Positions 1-5,338 of a stretch of 5,338 nucleotides of DNA are shown piece by piece (position 1 is the stretch's first letter; each line of letters begins with the position of its first letter). Made by a program: the position numbers and the translations under genes. The stretch is from Deltaproteobacteria bacterium (GTDB lineage Bacteria > Desulfobacterota > DSM-4660 > Desulfatiglandales > HGW-15), in NCBI GenBank assembly GCA_019308525.1, contig JAFDIC010000294.1, positions 1 to 5,338 of the forward strand. Direction: 5' to 3'. The notes below the pieces were generated by a model, which was not told where the DNA came from, ran no database searches, and was given only the letters and a program-made list of their open reading frames with translations.

Positions 1-102
1 GAGATCAACGGGTTCAGGATAATCGTCCCGCCGGAGCCACAGATGACATGTGCGCTGGGGGCTGCCCTTGTAGCGAGGGACGATTATTACAGTGAAAAGT
101 AA
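1..102 (+). CDS. Acyl-CoA dehydratase/benzoyl-CoA reductase activase, C-terminal end only (5' partial)
   Basis: The first 33 codons of frame 1 run to a TAA stop at 100-102 and are the end of an activase of the BcrA/BadF/BcrD/HgdC family (ASKHA-fold ATPases that pump electrons into 2-hydroxyacyl-CoA dehydratases and benzoyl-CoA reductases). The evidence is the closing motif VPPEPQMTCALGAALVA, which aligns directly with VPPEPLLTGALGAALVG near the end of the second activase in this window (residues 244-260 of the gene at 2859). The protein ends about 9 residues after the motif, as short family members do. One oddity is a Cys where the family normally has Gly (MTCALGAAL against TGALGAAL). The ATP-binding and cluster-binding parts lie upstream of the window, so the subtype (BcrA-like or BcrD-like) cannot be told. 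It points the same way as the following genes but is separated from them by 134 bp. Confidence 0.85.
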   Translation, partial: EINGFRIIVPPEPQMTCALGAALVARDDYYSEK

Positions 103-130
103 CGGCCGGGGTGGCACTGAAACAAGTTCA

Positions 131-144
131 CCTCTTCCAAGAGG
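131..144. repeat. Short perfect inverted repeat in the leader
   Basis: CCTCTT-cc-AAGAGG is a perfect 6-bp inverted repeat with a 2-bp centre, 29 bp after the stop of the first activase. As RNA it would fold as a 5-bp stem with a 4-nt loop. It could be the first of two tandem hairpins ending the upstream transcript, or an operator-like dyad. No function is shown by the sequence. Confidence 0.4.
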
Positions 145-152
145 CCCCCGAG

Positions 153-176
153 CCCCAGTAGTTTTGGGGTCTTTCG
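153..176 (+). terminator. Possible weak intrinsic terminator or attenuator after the first activase
   Basis: CCCCA (153-157) and TGGGG (165-169) form a 5-bp GC-rich stem with a 7-nt loop, followed by tctttcg, a poor U-tract. It sits 50 bp after the activase stop and about 65 bp before the next gene. It may reduce read-through rather than stop transcription. The short stem and interrupted T-run keep confidence low. Confidence 0.3.
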
Positions 177-204
177 TAAAGCTCGATTGCTACAAGAGAT
201 GAAG

Positions 205-219
205 TTCACTGCTTGTGAA
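205..219 (+). promoter_or_regulatory. TTCAC-N5-GTGAA dyad just upstream of the ribosome binding site
   Basis: A perfect 5-bp inverted repeat, TTCAC (205-209) and GTGAA (215-219), with a 5-bp spacer lies immediately before the A-rich Shine-Dalgarno region of the gene at 237. The half-site context AAGTTCAC also occurs at 124-131, 78 bp upstream, as an 8-bp direct repeat. The placement suits either a repressor operator or a small hairpin in the mRNA leader. A marginal extended -10-like string (TGCTACAAG, 188-196) lies just upstream but has no convincing -35 box, so no promoter is called. Confidence 0.25.
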
Positions 220-236
220 AAAAAGAGAGGGTTTTC

Positions 237-1397
237 ATGATGGTTGATGTCAAAGGTGGAATGGCACTGGTCGATGAATATTTCGAGAACTACGGGGTAA
301 GGGCAAGGAAACTGAGGGGAGAAGGGAAGAAGATCATCGGTTATATCTGTTCCTTTGTACCCCTGGAGATAATTGCGGCGGCAGGTTGTATACCCTTCAG
401 GATGCGGGGTGATGTGGGTGAACCGATAACCAGGGGGGACACACTTCTCGAAACCATAGTGTGCCCCTATGTTCGCAGTTGCTTCGATCTCGGGGTGAAG
501 GGAAGATACGATTTCCTGGAAGGCTTCGTGGTCCCCCACGCCTGCGACAGTATGACGAGGAGCTACAGTACATGGGACTACAGCCTCGACCTTCCCTACT
601 TTCACTTCGTGAATATCCCCTCGGTGGTGAGGGAGGCCTCTTTTGAGTTCTTCAGTGCAGAGCTCGAGACTTTCAAGAGGACACTCGAAGGGTTTACGAA
701 GAAGGAGATAACAGATGACGCCCTCGAAGAAGCGATAGGTCAATACAATTCATGCAGGGAAAAGGTAAGGGCCCTGTATGAGTTCAGGAAGCCTGATCCG
801 CCCCGGATTTCAGGTGTAGAGCTTGGCAAGGTCTTGATCGCGGTGTCCAGCATACCCGTAGGAGAAGCCAATTTACTACTCGACCAGGTCCTGGAGGAGA
901 TGGAAAACCGCAGGGAGGCACCAGTGAAAAGGGGACCCAGAGTGTTCATTGACGGACCATGCATCGATAACGTTGAACTCGTGAAAATAGTGGAAGAACT
1001 CGGGGCCAACGTGGTAGCGGACGGTATTTGCTATGGAACAAGGGATTTCTGGCCCAAGACGGATACTGGGAAAGATCCGCTGGATGCTCTGACCCATCGC
1101 TACCTGGACAAGGTGAATTGTCCCAAGACATACCGGGAAAACCTAGCAGGGACCTTTGAAGGAGATATCGCAAATAGATTTGGAGACATCGGGTCCAGGG
1201 CCAGGGAATTCAAGGTAGACGGGGCAATCCTTTACGTATACAAGTATTGTGATCCCTTTGGCTTTGAAGTACCTGCAAGGAGGGCCTATTATGATTCCAT
1301 AGACGTGCCCTTGCTCTATCTTGAGGATGAATACAGCTCGGGAACCATAGGGCAGTTGAGGACCAGGATCCAGGCCTTCCTGGAGATGATAGATTAG
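237..1397 (+). CDS. 2-hydroxyacyl-CoA dehydratase / class I benzoyl-CoA reductase subunit, BcrC/HgdB-like
   Basis: A 386-residue protein of the 2-hydroxyacyl-CoA dehydratase D-component family (BcrC/BadD, HgdB, HadC). In the family, two such subunits form the catalytic heterodimer that takes one low-potential electron from an activase to form a ketyl radical or reduce an aromatic ring. The length fits BcrC and HgdB (about 380 aa). Visible family blocks are IGYICSFVPLEIIAAAG (34-50), YDFLEGFVVPHACDSM (91-106), DGAILYVYKYCDPFGFE (328-344) and YLEDEYSSGTIGQLRTR (361-377). Cys76, Cys103 and Cys338 match the three conserved cysteines that ligate a [4Fe-4S] cluster in this family. No signal peptide or membrane segment is seen, so it is cytoplasmic. 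A GAGAGG Shine-Dalgarno (225-230) serves either ATG 237 or the adjacent ATG 240, the latter having the more usual spacing. It is followed 57 bp later by its partner subunit. Substrate cannot be assigned: benzoyl-CoA-like and 2-hydroxyacyl-CoA roles are both open. Confidence 0.88.
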   Translation: MMVDVKGGMALVDEYFENYGVRARKLRGEGKKIIGYICSFVPLEIIAAAGCIPFRMRGDVGEPITRGDTLLETIVCPYVRSCFDLGVKGRYDFLEGFVVPHACDSMTRSYSTWDYSLDLPYFHFVNIPSVVREASFEFFSAELETFKRTLEGFTKKEITDDALEEAIGQYNSCREKVRALYEFRKPDPPRISGVELGKVLIAVSSIPVGEANLLLDQVLEEMENRREAPVKRGPRVFIDGPCIDNVELVKIVEELGANVVADGICYGTRDFWPKTDTGKDPLDALTHRYLDKVNCPKTYRENLAGTFEGDIANRFGDIGSRAREFKVDGAILYVYKYCDPFGFEVPARRAYYDSIDVPLLYLEDEYSSGTIGQLRTRIQAFLEMID

Positions 1398-1440
1398 CCC
1401 CGATTGATAGGCCGCGACCGGGGAACAATCCGATTGACGA

Positions 1441-1445
1441 GGAGG
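1441..1445 (+). promoter_or_regulatory. Shine-Dalgarno that decides the start of the BcrB/HgdA-like gene
   Basis: GGAGG (within GAGGAGG) lies 9 nt before ATG 1455. The longer reading starts with TTG at 1404, just 6 nt after the preceding stop and with no purine-rich stretch before it, so 1455 is preferred. The 17 residues this drops (MIGRDRGTIRLTRRLHA) look like translated spacer. The spacer also carries an 8-bp direct repeat, CCGATTGA, at 1400-1407 and 1430-1437. Confidence 0.75.
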
Positions 1446-1454
1446 TTGCACGCA

Positions 1455-2855
1455 ATGTCCGAGGAAAAGGCAAGGAAGCCAGAAAAACGGAGGACAGCCA
1501 CCAGGGCTGCGGCCTCTATAGGCCCCATGGTAAAAGAATTCATAGTAGGGGCTATCAGGTCAAGGGCGGAGGGCAAGAAGAAGCTCGCCTTTACCTTCAT
1601 CGTTTGCTGCTATGATGAAATCCTCAGGGCTATGGACATAGTCCCGATTTGGACCGAGAATTTTGCCGGTATATGCGGCGCAAAGAGGGATGCAGAGAGG
1701 TTTCTCCAGCGTGCGGAGGCCCTGGGCTTTTCCCGCTCCCTTTGCACCTATGCCCTGTGCGGCATAGGGTTTGATCAGTGGAGGGAAACCCTGGGTGACA
1801 TGCCGCCGGATGCGCCCTGGGGAGGGCAGGCAAGGCCTGATTTTATGCTGGGCAGCGGGCAAATCCTCTGTGATCCCAGGATCAAGTGGTATCAGGCCCT
1901 CCAGCAATTTATGCCTGATGTCCCCCTCCACGTGGTGGATCTCCCCTATCCCCTCTACAGCAAGGACCTGGATCACAGGGAGATCCTGGACTACTATTTC
2001 AGGTATATCGTCAAGGAGTTGAGGGGGCTGGTCGAGTTCCTTGAGGATCAGACCGGCACAAAGCTGGATTATGATCGTCTGCGGGAGATAGTGGAGCTGA
2101 GCGACAGGACCTGGAACCTGATCCATGAGACCTATGAGCTTCGCAAGGCCAAACCGTGCCCGATGGGTACAGGAGATGCCATGAACACCATGGTCCCCAT
2201 GTGCTTCATGATGGGGACGCAGCAGGCCTATGACTTCTTCATGGATCTCAACAGAGAGCTGAGGGAAAAGATTGCAAGGGGAGAAGGGGTGGTTGAAAAC
2301 GAGAGATACAGACTGCTGTGGGGTGGGGGCCTGCCATCCTGGTTTGCCCTGAGGGATTTCAACTACTTCAACAGTAAAGGGGCGGTATTCCCGGCAGAAA
2401 CTACTTACAGGATGGTAGCTCCACTTTCCGAGATGGATATTCCCGATACGAAAGACCCCATCGAACACCTGGCATGGAGGTGGCTGGGGTACTGGACGTT
2501 CTGGTATGACAGGGCGCGTAAGAGACCGGGGGGTGAGCCTGACGTGGAAAGGCTGATCAACTATATCGAAGACTATGATATTGACGGCATAGTCATGCAC
2601 GAGGCCTTCTCCTGTAGGACATGGCATGTTGGCCTCATCTGGCAGTTGCATCAGCTTTCAAAAATATACAGGCCGATACCGGTCCTGACGCTGGGGAAAA
2701 ACGGGGCAAAAAAAGAGGAAAGGAGGCCGCTACCCTCCCTGGTCCTCGAGAGTGATATCATCGACATAAGCTCTTACTCCGAGGTGGATACCAGGAACAG
2801 GATAGATGCCTTCATAGAGACCCTGGAATCCGTAAAGCGGGCCCAGGGGAGCTAG
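1455..2855 (+). CDS. 2-hydroxyacyl-CoA dehydratase / class I benzoyl-CoA reductase subunit, BcrB/HgdA-like
   Basis: A 466-residue partner of the preceding subunit, from the same D-component family but of the larger BcrB/BadE or HgdA type (roughly 430-480 aa). Recognisable blocks are CCYDEILRAMDIVPIW (51-66), the DYDRLREIVELSDRTWNLI segment (205-223), ENERYRLLWGGGLPSW (281-296) and DGIVMHEAFSCRTWHVG (377-393). Cys97 (LCTYA), Cys139 (LCDP) and Cys387 (SCRTW) match the family's three cluster-ligating cysteines. The first 30 residues are basic and probably unstructured. Two features stand out: a tryptophan-rich stretch (WRWLGYWTFW, 341-350) and a basic insertion at about 414-428 (GKNGAKKEERRPLPS) between PVLTL and LESDIID, strands I would expect to be nearly contiguous. 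The last codons contain the ribosome binding site of the next gene, so the two are probably translationally coupled. It is cytoplasmic. Family assignment is firm; substrate is unknown. Confidence 0.88.
   Translation: MSEEKARKPEKRRTATRAAASIGPMVKEFIVGAIRSRAEGKKKLAFTFIVCCYDEILRAMDIVPIWTENFAGICGAKRDAERFLQRAEALGFSRSLCTYALCGIGFDQWRETLGDMPPDAPWGGQARPDFMLGSGQILCDPRIKWYQALQQFMPDVPLHVVDLPYPLYSKDLDHREILDYYFRYIVKELRGLVEFLEDQTGTKLDYDRLREIVELSDRTWNLIHETYELRKAKPCPMGTGDAMNTMVPMCFMMGTQQAYDFFMDLNRELREKIARGEGVVENERYRLLWGGGLPSWFALRDFNYFNSKGAVFPAETTYRMVAPLSEMDIPDTKDPIEHLAWRWLGYWTFWYDRARKRPGGEPDVERLINYIEDYDIDGIVMHEAFSCRTWHVGLIWQLHQLSKIYRPIPVLTLGKNGAKKEERRPLPSLVLESDIIDISSYSEVDTRNRIDAFIETLESVKRAQGS
2845..2851 (+). 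promoter_or_regulatory. Shine-Dalgarno supporting a TTG start for the activase
   Basis: AGGGGAG, inside the last codons of the BcrB/HgdA-like gene, lies 7 nt before TTG 2859 but 28 nt before the first ATG (2880). No good ribosome binding site precedes ATG 2880. This favours the TTG start and coupling to the upstream stop at 2853-2855. The ATG would, however, give MTEYFAGIDVGST, a start closer to typical relatives. Confidence 0.55.
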
Positions 2856-2858
2856 CTT

Positions 2859-3725
2859 TTGAGCTTTCAACCGGATACCATGACCGAGTATTTTGCAGGA
2901 ATCGATGTTGGATCTACGATTACCAAGGCCGTGATAATGTCTGAAGAGATTGTTGCGTCGGTGATCGGCCCTACCGCCCCTGAACAGAGGCGTCTGGCCA
3001 ACAGGGTCATGAAAGAGGCTCTGGAGGAGGCGGGATTGTCCTTTGACAGGGTTACCTACGTGGTCTCCACGGGTTATGGAAGGATAAACGTGCCCTTCGC
3101 GGACAAGCAGGTGACGGAAATCAGTTGCCATGCAAGGGGCGTTTCCAGCCTTTTTCCAGATGCCAGGACCATTATTGATATAGGGGGGCAGGACAGCAAG
3201 GGGATCAGCATAGACGGGAAGGGAAGGCCGAGGGACTTTGTAATGAATGACAAGTGTGCTGCGGGCTCCGGGCGATTCCTGGAGGTAATCGCGGACACCC
3301 TGGGGATTGATGTCAAAGAAATGGGTGATATGGGCCTGGAAGGAAAAAGGCCTGCCCAAATAAGCAACCTCTGTACCGTATGGGCCGAACAGGAGGTGGC
3401 AGAGCGCCTTGCAGAGGGGGTGGATCTGCCTGATTTGGTGGCGGGAATACACAGGGCCCTGGCCAGCAGGGTTGTGAGGATGGTGGAGAGGATCAGGGTC
3501 GAGAAGGAAGTCGTGTTCACAGGGGGAGTGGCAAAGAACAGGGGTATGGTGAAGGCCCTTTCGGAAGAACTCGGCCTCCCCCTCGTTGTCCCGCCTGAAC
3601 CGTTGCTAACAGGGGCCCTGGGGGCTGCGCTGGTCGGGAAGGATATCGTAAGAAAGGCCAGGGAGAGAGGGCTCAGTATTGAGAGGAACAGGAGGTCCCT
3701 GGAGGAGTCAATCAGGTTGTTTTAG
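2859..3725 (+). CDS. ATP-dependent acyl-CoA dehydratase/benzoyl-CoA reductase activase (BcrD/HgdC family)
   Basis: A complete 288-residue activase from TTG 2859 (281 from ATG 2880). Family members are homodimers or heterodimers bridging one [4Fe-4S] cluster; ATP hydrolysis drives a single-electron transfer to the catalytic subunits. Motifs in order are the ASKHA phosphate-1 loop GIDVGSTITK (14-23), STGYGR (70-75), CHARG (90-94), phosphate-2 IDIGGQDSKG (106-115), NDKCAAGSGRF (130-140), NLCTVWAEQEV (160-170), the adenosine-site motif FTGGVAKNRG (220-229) and VPPEPLLTGALGAAL (244-258). Cys133 and Cys162 are the expected cluster ligands. Size fits BcrD (about 280 aa) better than the larger BcrA (about 440 aa); HgdC is slightly shorter. 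The usual AESEV after the second Cys is AEQEV here. It begins 3 nt after the stop of the BcrB/HgdA-like gene, so it very probably serves that enzyme. A second activase ends at 102, which recalls the four-subunit benzoyl-CoA reductases. Confidence 0.92.
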   Translation: MSFQPDTMTEYFAGIDVGSTITKAVIMSEEIVASVIGPTAPEQRRLANRVMKEALEEAGLSFDRVTYVVSTGYGRINVPFADKQVTEISCHARGVSSLFPDARTIIDIGGQDSKGISIDGKGRPRDFVMNDKCAAGSGRFLEVIADTLGIDVKEMGDMGLEGKRPAQISNLCTVWAEQEVAERLAEGVDLPDLVAGIHRALASRVVRMVERIRVEKEVVFTGGVAKNRGMVKALSEELGLPLVVPPEPLLTGALGAALVGKDIVRKARERGLSIERNRRSLEESIRLF

Positions 3726-3761
3726 CTGGTGTAACGGGATGAGTTAGTCTCACAACTATTC

Positions 3762-3788
3762 AGGCACCCTGGGTTTCCGGGCCTTTAT
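3762..3788 (+). terminator. Weak candidate terminator of the plus-strand operon
   Basis: AGGC (3762-3765) pairs with GCCT (3781-3784), with a little further pairing inside, and is followed by a short TTTA. It lies 37 bp after the activase stop. The stem is short and interrupted and the U-tract is three bases, so termination is probably inefficient or done elsewhere. Confidence 0.22.
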
Positions 3789-3795
3789 GATAGGG

Positions 3796-3829
3796 AAAAA
3801 AGAGGAGGGAGCCCTCAGCGCCCCCTCCT
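3796..3829 (-). terminator. Rho-independent terminator, minus strand (probably for fhs)
   Basis: Read on the minus strand, AGGAGGG (3829-3823) pairs perfectly with CCCTCCT (3809-3803) around a 13-nt loop, then one C and an unbroken run of six T (3801-3796). This is a textbook intrinsic terminator for transcription coming from fhs. On the plus strand no T-run follows the stem, so it is directional. It lies more than 230 bp after the fhs stop, with an inverted-repeat element between. Removing that element would place the stem about 22 nt from the stop, a usual distance. Confidence 0.72.
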
Positions 3830-3848
3830 TCTGCTAACATTTCCAGTT

Positions 3849-4059
3849 TGATTCGTTCGCAAAAATCCTCAAGCACTGATGCTTTGGGAAAGGCTTCAGA
3901 TGCAAGTTGAGCTTGCGAAATCCCGCCATTGGGAGCGCGCGAATCTCGTGTGATCACCGCCAGAAAGCGGCGGCATCTGCGAGAGGCATACTTGCCGTAC
4001 GCCGCAATCACAACGAGATAAAGCGCAACGCAGGAATTGGACTTTTTGCGAAGCCATCA
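3849..4059. repeat. MITE-like element with imperfect terminal inverted repeats
   Basis: The left end TGATTCGTTCGCAAAAATCC (3849-3868) and the right end GGACTTTTTGCGAAGCCATCA (4039-4059) are imperfect inverted repeats: they share TGAT, three mismatches, then TTCGCAAAAA and TCC, with a 1-bp gap. Between them are several hairpins: AAGCA-ctga-TGCTT (3871-3884), GCAAG-ttgag-CTTGC (3902-3916) and a large internal dyad (3944-4018). No ORF inside looks real, so it is non-autonomous. The right end stops 3 bp short of the fhs stop codon. No clear target-site duplication is visible. From memory, ends reading gatggcttcgcaaaaagtcc recur between genes in deltaproteobacterial genomes; this recollection needs a search. 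It could instead be a structured RNA or a REP-like sequence. Confidence 0.6.
3944..4018. repeat. Large internal palindrome of the MITE-like element
   Basis: TCTCGTGTGAT (3944-3954) pairs with ATCACAACGAGA (4007-4018) with one bulged base. Nested inside, GCGGCG (3967-3972) can pair with CGCCGC (4000-4005), and GGCA-tact-TGCC (3988-3999) forms a small tip; CCGC-N6-GCGG around 3957-3970 is an alternative local stem. Pairing could continue outward through GCGC-containing flanks. A transcript of either strand would form a long structured stem. Confidence 0.55.
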
Positions 4060-4062
4060 TAT

Positions 4063-5338
4063 CTAGAAGAGTCCTTGGACCTTCCCGGTCTTCACATCCA
4101 CGTCCACGCGCCTGAAAGCGGGATTGGAACTGGTCCCGGGCATGAGACTGATAGTCCCGGCGCAGGGACAGAGAAACTTGGCACCAGAGTAAATCAACAC
4201 GTCTCGTATGGGCAAGGTCCATCCCTTGGGCACGCCCTTGAGCGCAGGATCATGGGTCAAGCTCAAATGTGTTTTGACCATCATGGTCGCGTAGTCGTCA
4301 TACTTGGGATCACTCTCAAGCATTTTGGCCTTGGCCTCTGCTTCTGGCGTCCACGTCACACCGTCCGCACCGTATACTACCTTTGCTACGGTCTCAACCC
4401 TCTCACGGAGCTTCATTTCCAGGGGATAGAGGAATTCAAACTTGTTTTCTTCTTCGCAGGCCTCTTTCACTGCTTCTGCGAATTCTATGGCCCCTTCTCC
4501 CCCGTTTGCCCAATGGGTCGACACGGCACACCGGGCGCCAGCCCCTTCCGCTGCCTTCCTCACGATGCCGATTTCATCCTTGGTATCGGTGTGGAATGCA
4601 TTGATGCACACGACGGGGTTGATGCCCGCCCTGCGGATGGTATTGATATGGTGCACCATGTTGGGAACGCCCTTTTCCACGAGCTCCAGGTTCTCCTTGG
4701 TGTATGATTCGTCCAGGGGCAGGCCGGCAACGACCTTGGGGCCGCCGCCATGCATCTTGAGTGCCCTTATGGTCGTGGTGAGGACAGAGACATGGGGCTT
4801 GAGCCCGCTGTAACGGCACTTTACGTTCCAGAATTTCTCAAAGCCGATGTCCGCCCCAAAACCACTCTCCGTGACGTGATAGTCGAAGAGCTTGAGGCCG
4901 ATACGGTCCGCTATTATCGAGGATTGGCCGACCGCAATATTGGCAAAGGGCCCGGCATGCACCATGCAAGGCTGATATTCAACGGTGCACATGAGGCTCG
5001 GGTTGATCGTATTACGCATCCACGCTGTCATGGCCCCGTCACACTCCAGGTCCTTGGTAAGCACGGGTTTGCCGCTCTTGTCAAAGGCCAGGGTAATTTC
5101 TCCCAAGCGCTTTCTAAGGTCCGCCAGGTCCATCACGATTGAAAGAATCGCCATCAATTCCGAAGACACTGCGATTCCAAACTTGGATTGCATGGTGAAT
5201 CCGTCGTATCTCCCTCCGAGACCTATGACGATATTTCGCAAGGCCTGGGCACAGAAATCTATTACCCAGCCCATTTCCACACGGGTAGGATCTACCTCAA
5301 GCCTTCTCATGCCCGTGAGCCTCTTGAGCTGTTCGTCA
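4063..5338 (-). CDS. fhs: Formate--tetrahydrofolate ligase, 5' end outside the window
   Basis: Formate-tetrahydrofolate ligase makes 10-formyl-THF from formate, THF and ATP in the methyl branch of one-carbon metabolism; in acetyl-CoA-oxidising sulfate reducers the pathway can run in reverse. The minus-strand frame is open from the window edge ([17 protein letters not shown]) to TAG at 4065-4063, giving 424 codons of an expected 550-600. Counting from the Met at 5310, family motifs are [18 protein letters not shown] (118-135), [13 protein letters not shown] (148-160), KCRYSGLKP (164-172), [13 protein letters not shown] (231-243), [16 protein letters not shown] (266-281) and the [16 protein letters not shown] segment (390-405), ending in GLF as the family does. 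The P-loop ATP site lies in the missing N-terminal part. Motif variants ([28 protein letters not shown]) fit what I recall as a longer deltaproteobacterial form. The real start is not in view. It converges on the dehydratase operon and is probably transcribed alone here, ending at the terminator at 3796-3829. Confidence 0.95.
   Translation of the reverse strand, partial: DEQLKRLTGMRRLEVDPTRVEMGWVIDFCAQALRNIVIGLGGRYDGFTMQSKFGIAVSSELMAILSIVMDLADLRKRLGEITLAFDKSGKPVLTKDLECDGAMTAWMRNTINPSLMCTVEYQPCMVHAGPFANIAVGQSSIIADRIGLKLFDYHVTESGFGADIGFEKFWNVKCRYSGLKPHVSVLTTTIRALKMHGGGPKVVAGLPLDESYTKENLELVEKGVPNMVHHINTIRRAGINPVVCINAFHTDTKDEIGIVRKAAEGAGARCAVSTHWANGGEGAIEFAEAVKEACEEENKFEFLYPLEMKLRERVETVAKVVYGADGVTWTPEAEAKAKMLESDPKYDDYATMMVKTHLSLTHDPALKGVPKGWTLPIRDVLIYSGAKFLCPCAGTISLMPGTSSNPAFRRVDVDVKTGKVQGLF

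Noticed and set aside
188..196. Extended -10-like TGCTACAAG as promoter of the subunit operon
   Set aside because: It matches only four of six hexamer positions and has no acceptable -35 element at 16-18 bp, so it could easily be chance.
1404..1454. TTG-initiated 17-residue N-terminal extension of the BcrB/HgdA-like gene
   Set aside because: There is no Shine-Dalgarno before TTG 1404, while GGAGG at 1441-1445 is well placed for ATG 1455.
1560..2651. 363-codon open frame on the minus strand opposite the BcrB/HgdA-like gene
   Set aside because: The plus-strand frame carries the family motifs and cluster cysteines. The minus frame is a by-product of GC-biased codons and has no recognisable domain or ribosome binding site.
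2730..3452. 240-codon open frame on the minus strand opposite the activase
   Set aside because: It spans the junction of two well-supported plus-strand genes and shows no family resemblance.
3760..4011. Small minus-strand open frame of 83 codons in the convergent gap
   Set aside because: It runs through the internal palindrome and the terminator hairpin, has no good ribosome binding site, and its composition follows the repeat.
3907..4707. 266-codon open frame on the plus strand opposite fhs
   Set aside because: It is antisense to a clear fhs coding frame, begins inside the inverted-repeat element, and its translation shows no recognisable family.
1..5338. CRISPR arrays, tRNA or rRNA genes, transposase genes
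   Set aside because: No regularly spaced direct repeats, cloverleaf-like sequence, rRNA signatures or transposase motifs were seen on either strand.

Overview
The window reads as a piece of a chromosome from a strictly anaerobic bacterium. Moderately GC-rich DNA with heavy AGG (Arg) codon use, a radical-type acyl-CoA dehydratase/reductase gene set and a long-form formate-tetrahydrofolate ligase together suggest a sulfate-reducing or syntrophic deltaproteobacterium (Desulfobacterota). That taxonomic call is inference from gene content and style, not from a marker gene.

Layout. Positions 1-102 hold the C-terminal end of an ATP-dependent activase (BcrA/BadF/BcrD/HgdC family). A 134-bp leader with three short palindromes follows. 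Then come three plus-strand genes in tight order: a BcrC/HgdB-like subunit (237-1397), a BcrB/HgdA-like subunit (1455-2855) and a second activase (2859-3725). At the right, on the minus strand and converging on this operon, lies most of fhs (4063 to beyond 5338; its N-terminal ATP-binding part is outside the window). The 337-bp convergent gap (3726-4062) is not empty. It holds a weak plus-strand hairpin, a strong minus-strand intrinsic terminator (3796-3829), and a roughly 210-bp element with imperfect terminal inverted repeats and internal hairpins (3849-4059). This element appears to have landed between fhs and its terminator.

How the genes work together. The activase is an ATP-driven [4Fe-4S] dimer that passes single low-potential electrons to the two-subunit partner. 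Each partner subunit keeps three conserved cysteines suited to a [4Fe-4S] cluster. The activase-C-B-activase order supplies all four subunit types of a class I benzoyl-CoA reductase (BcrABCD). However, the gene order, the gap after the first activase and several local sequence differences leave open an uncharacterised 2-hydroxyacyl-CoA dehydratase or a reductase for another aryl- or enoyl-CoA. Fhs belongs to one-carbon (Wood-Ljungdahl) metabolism and is probably a separate transcription unit.
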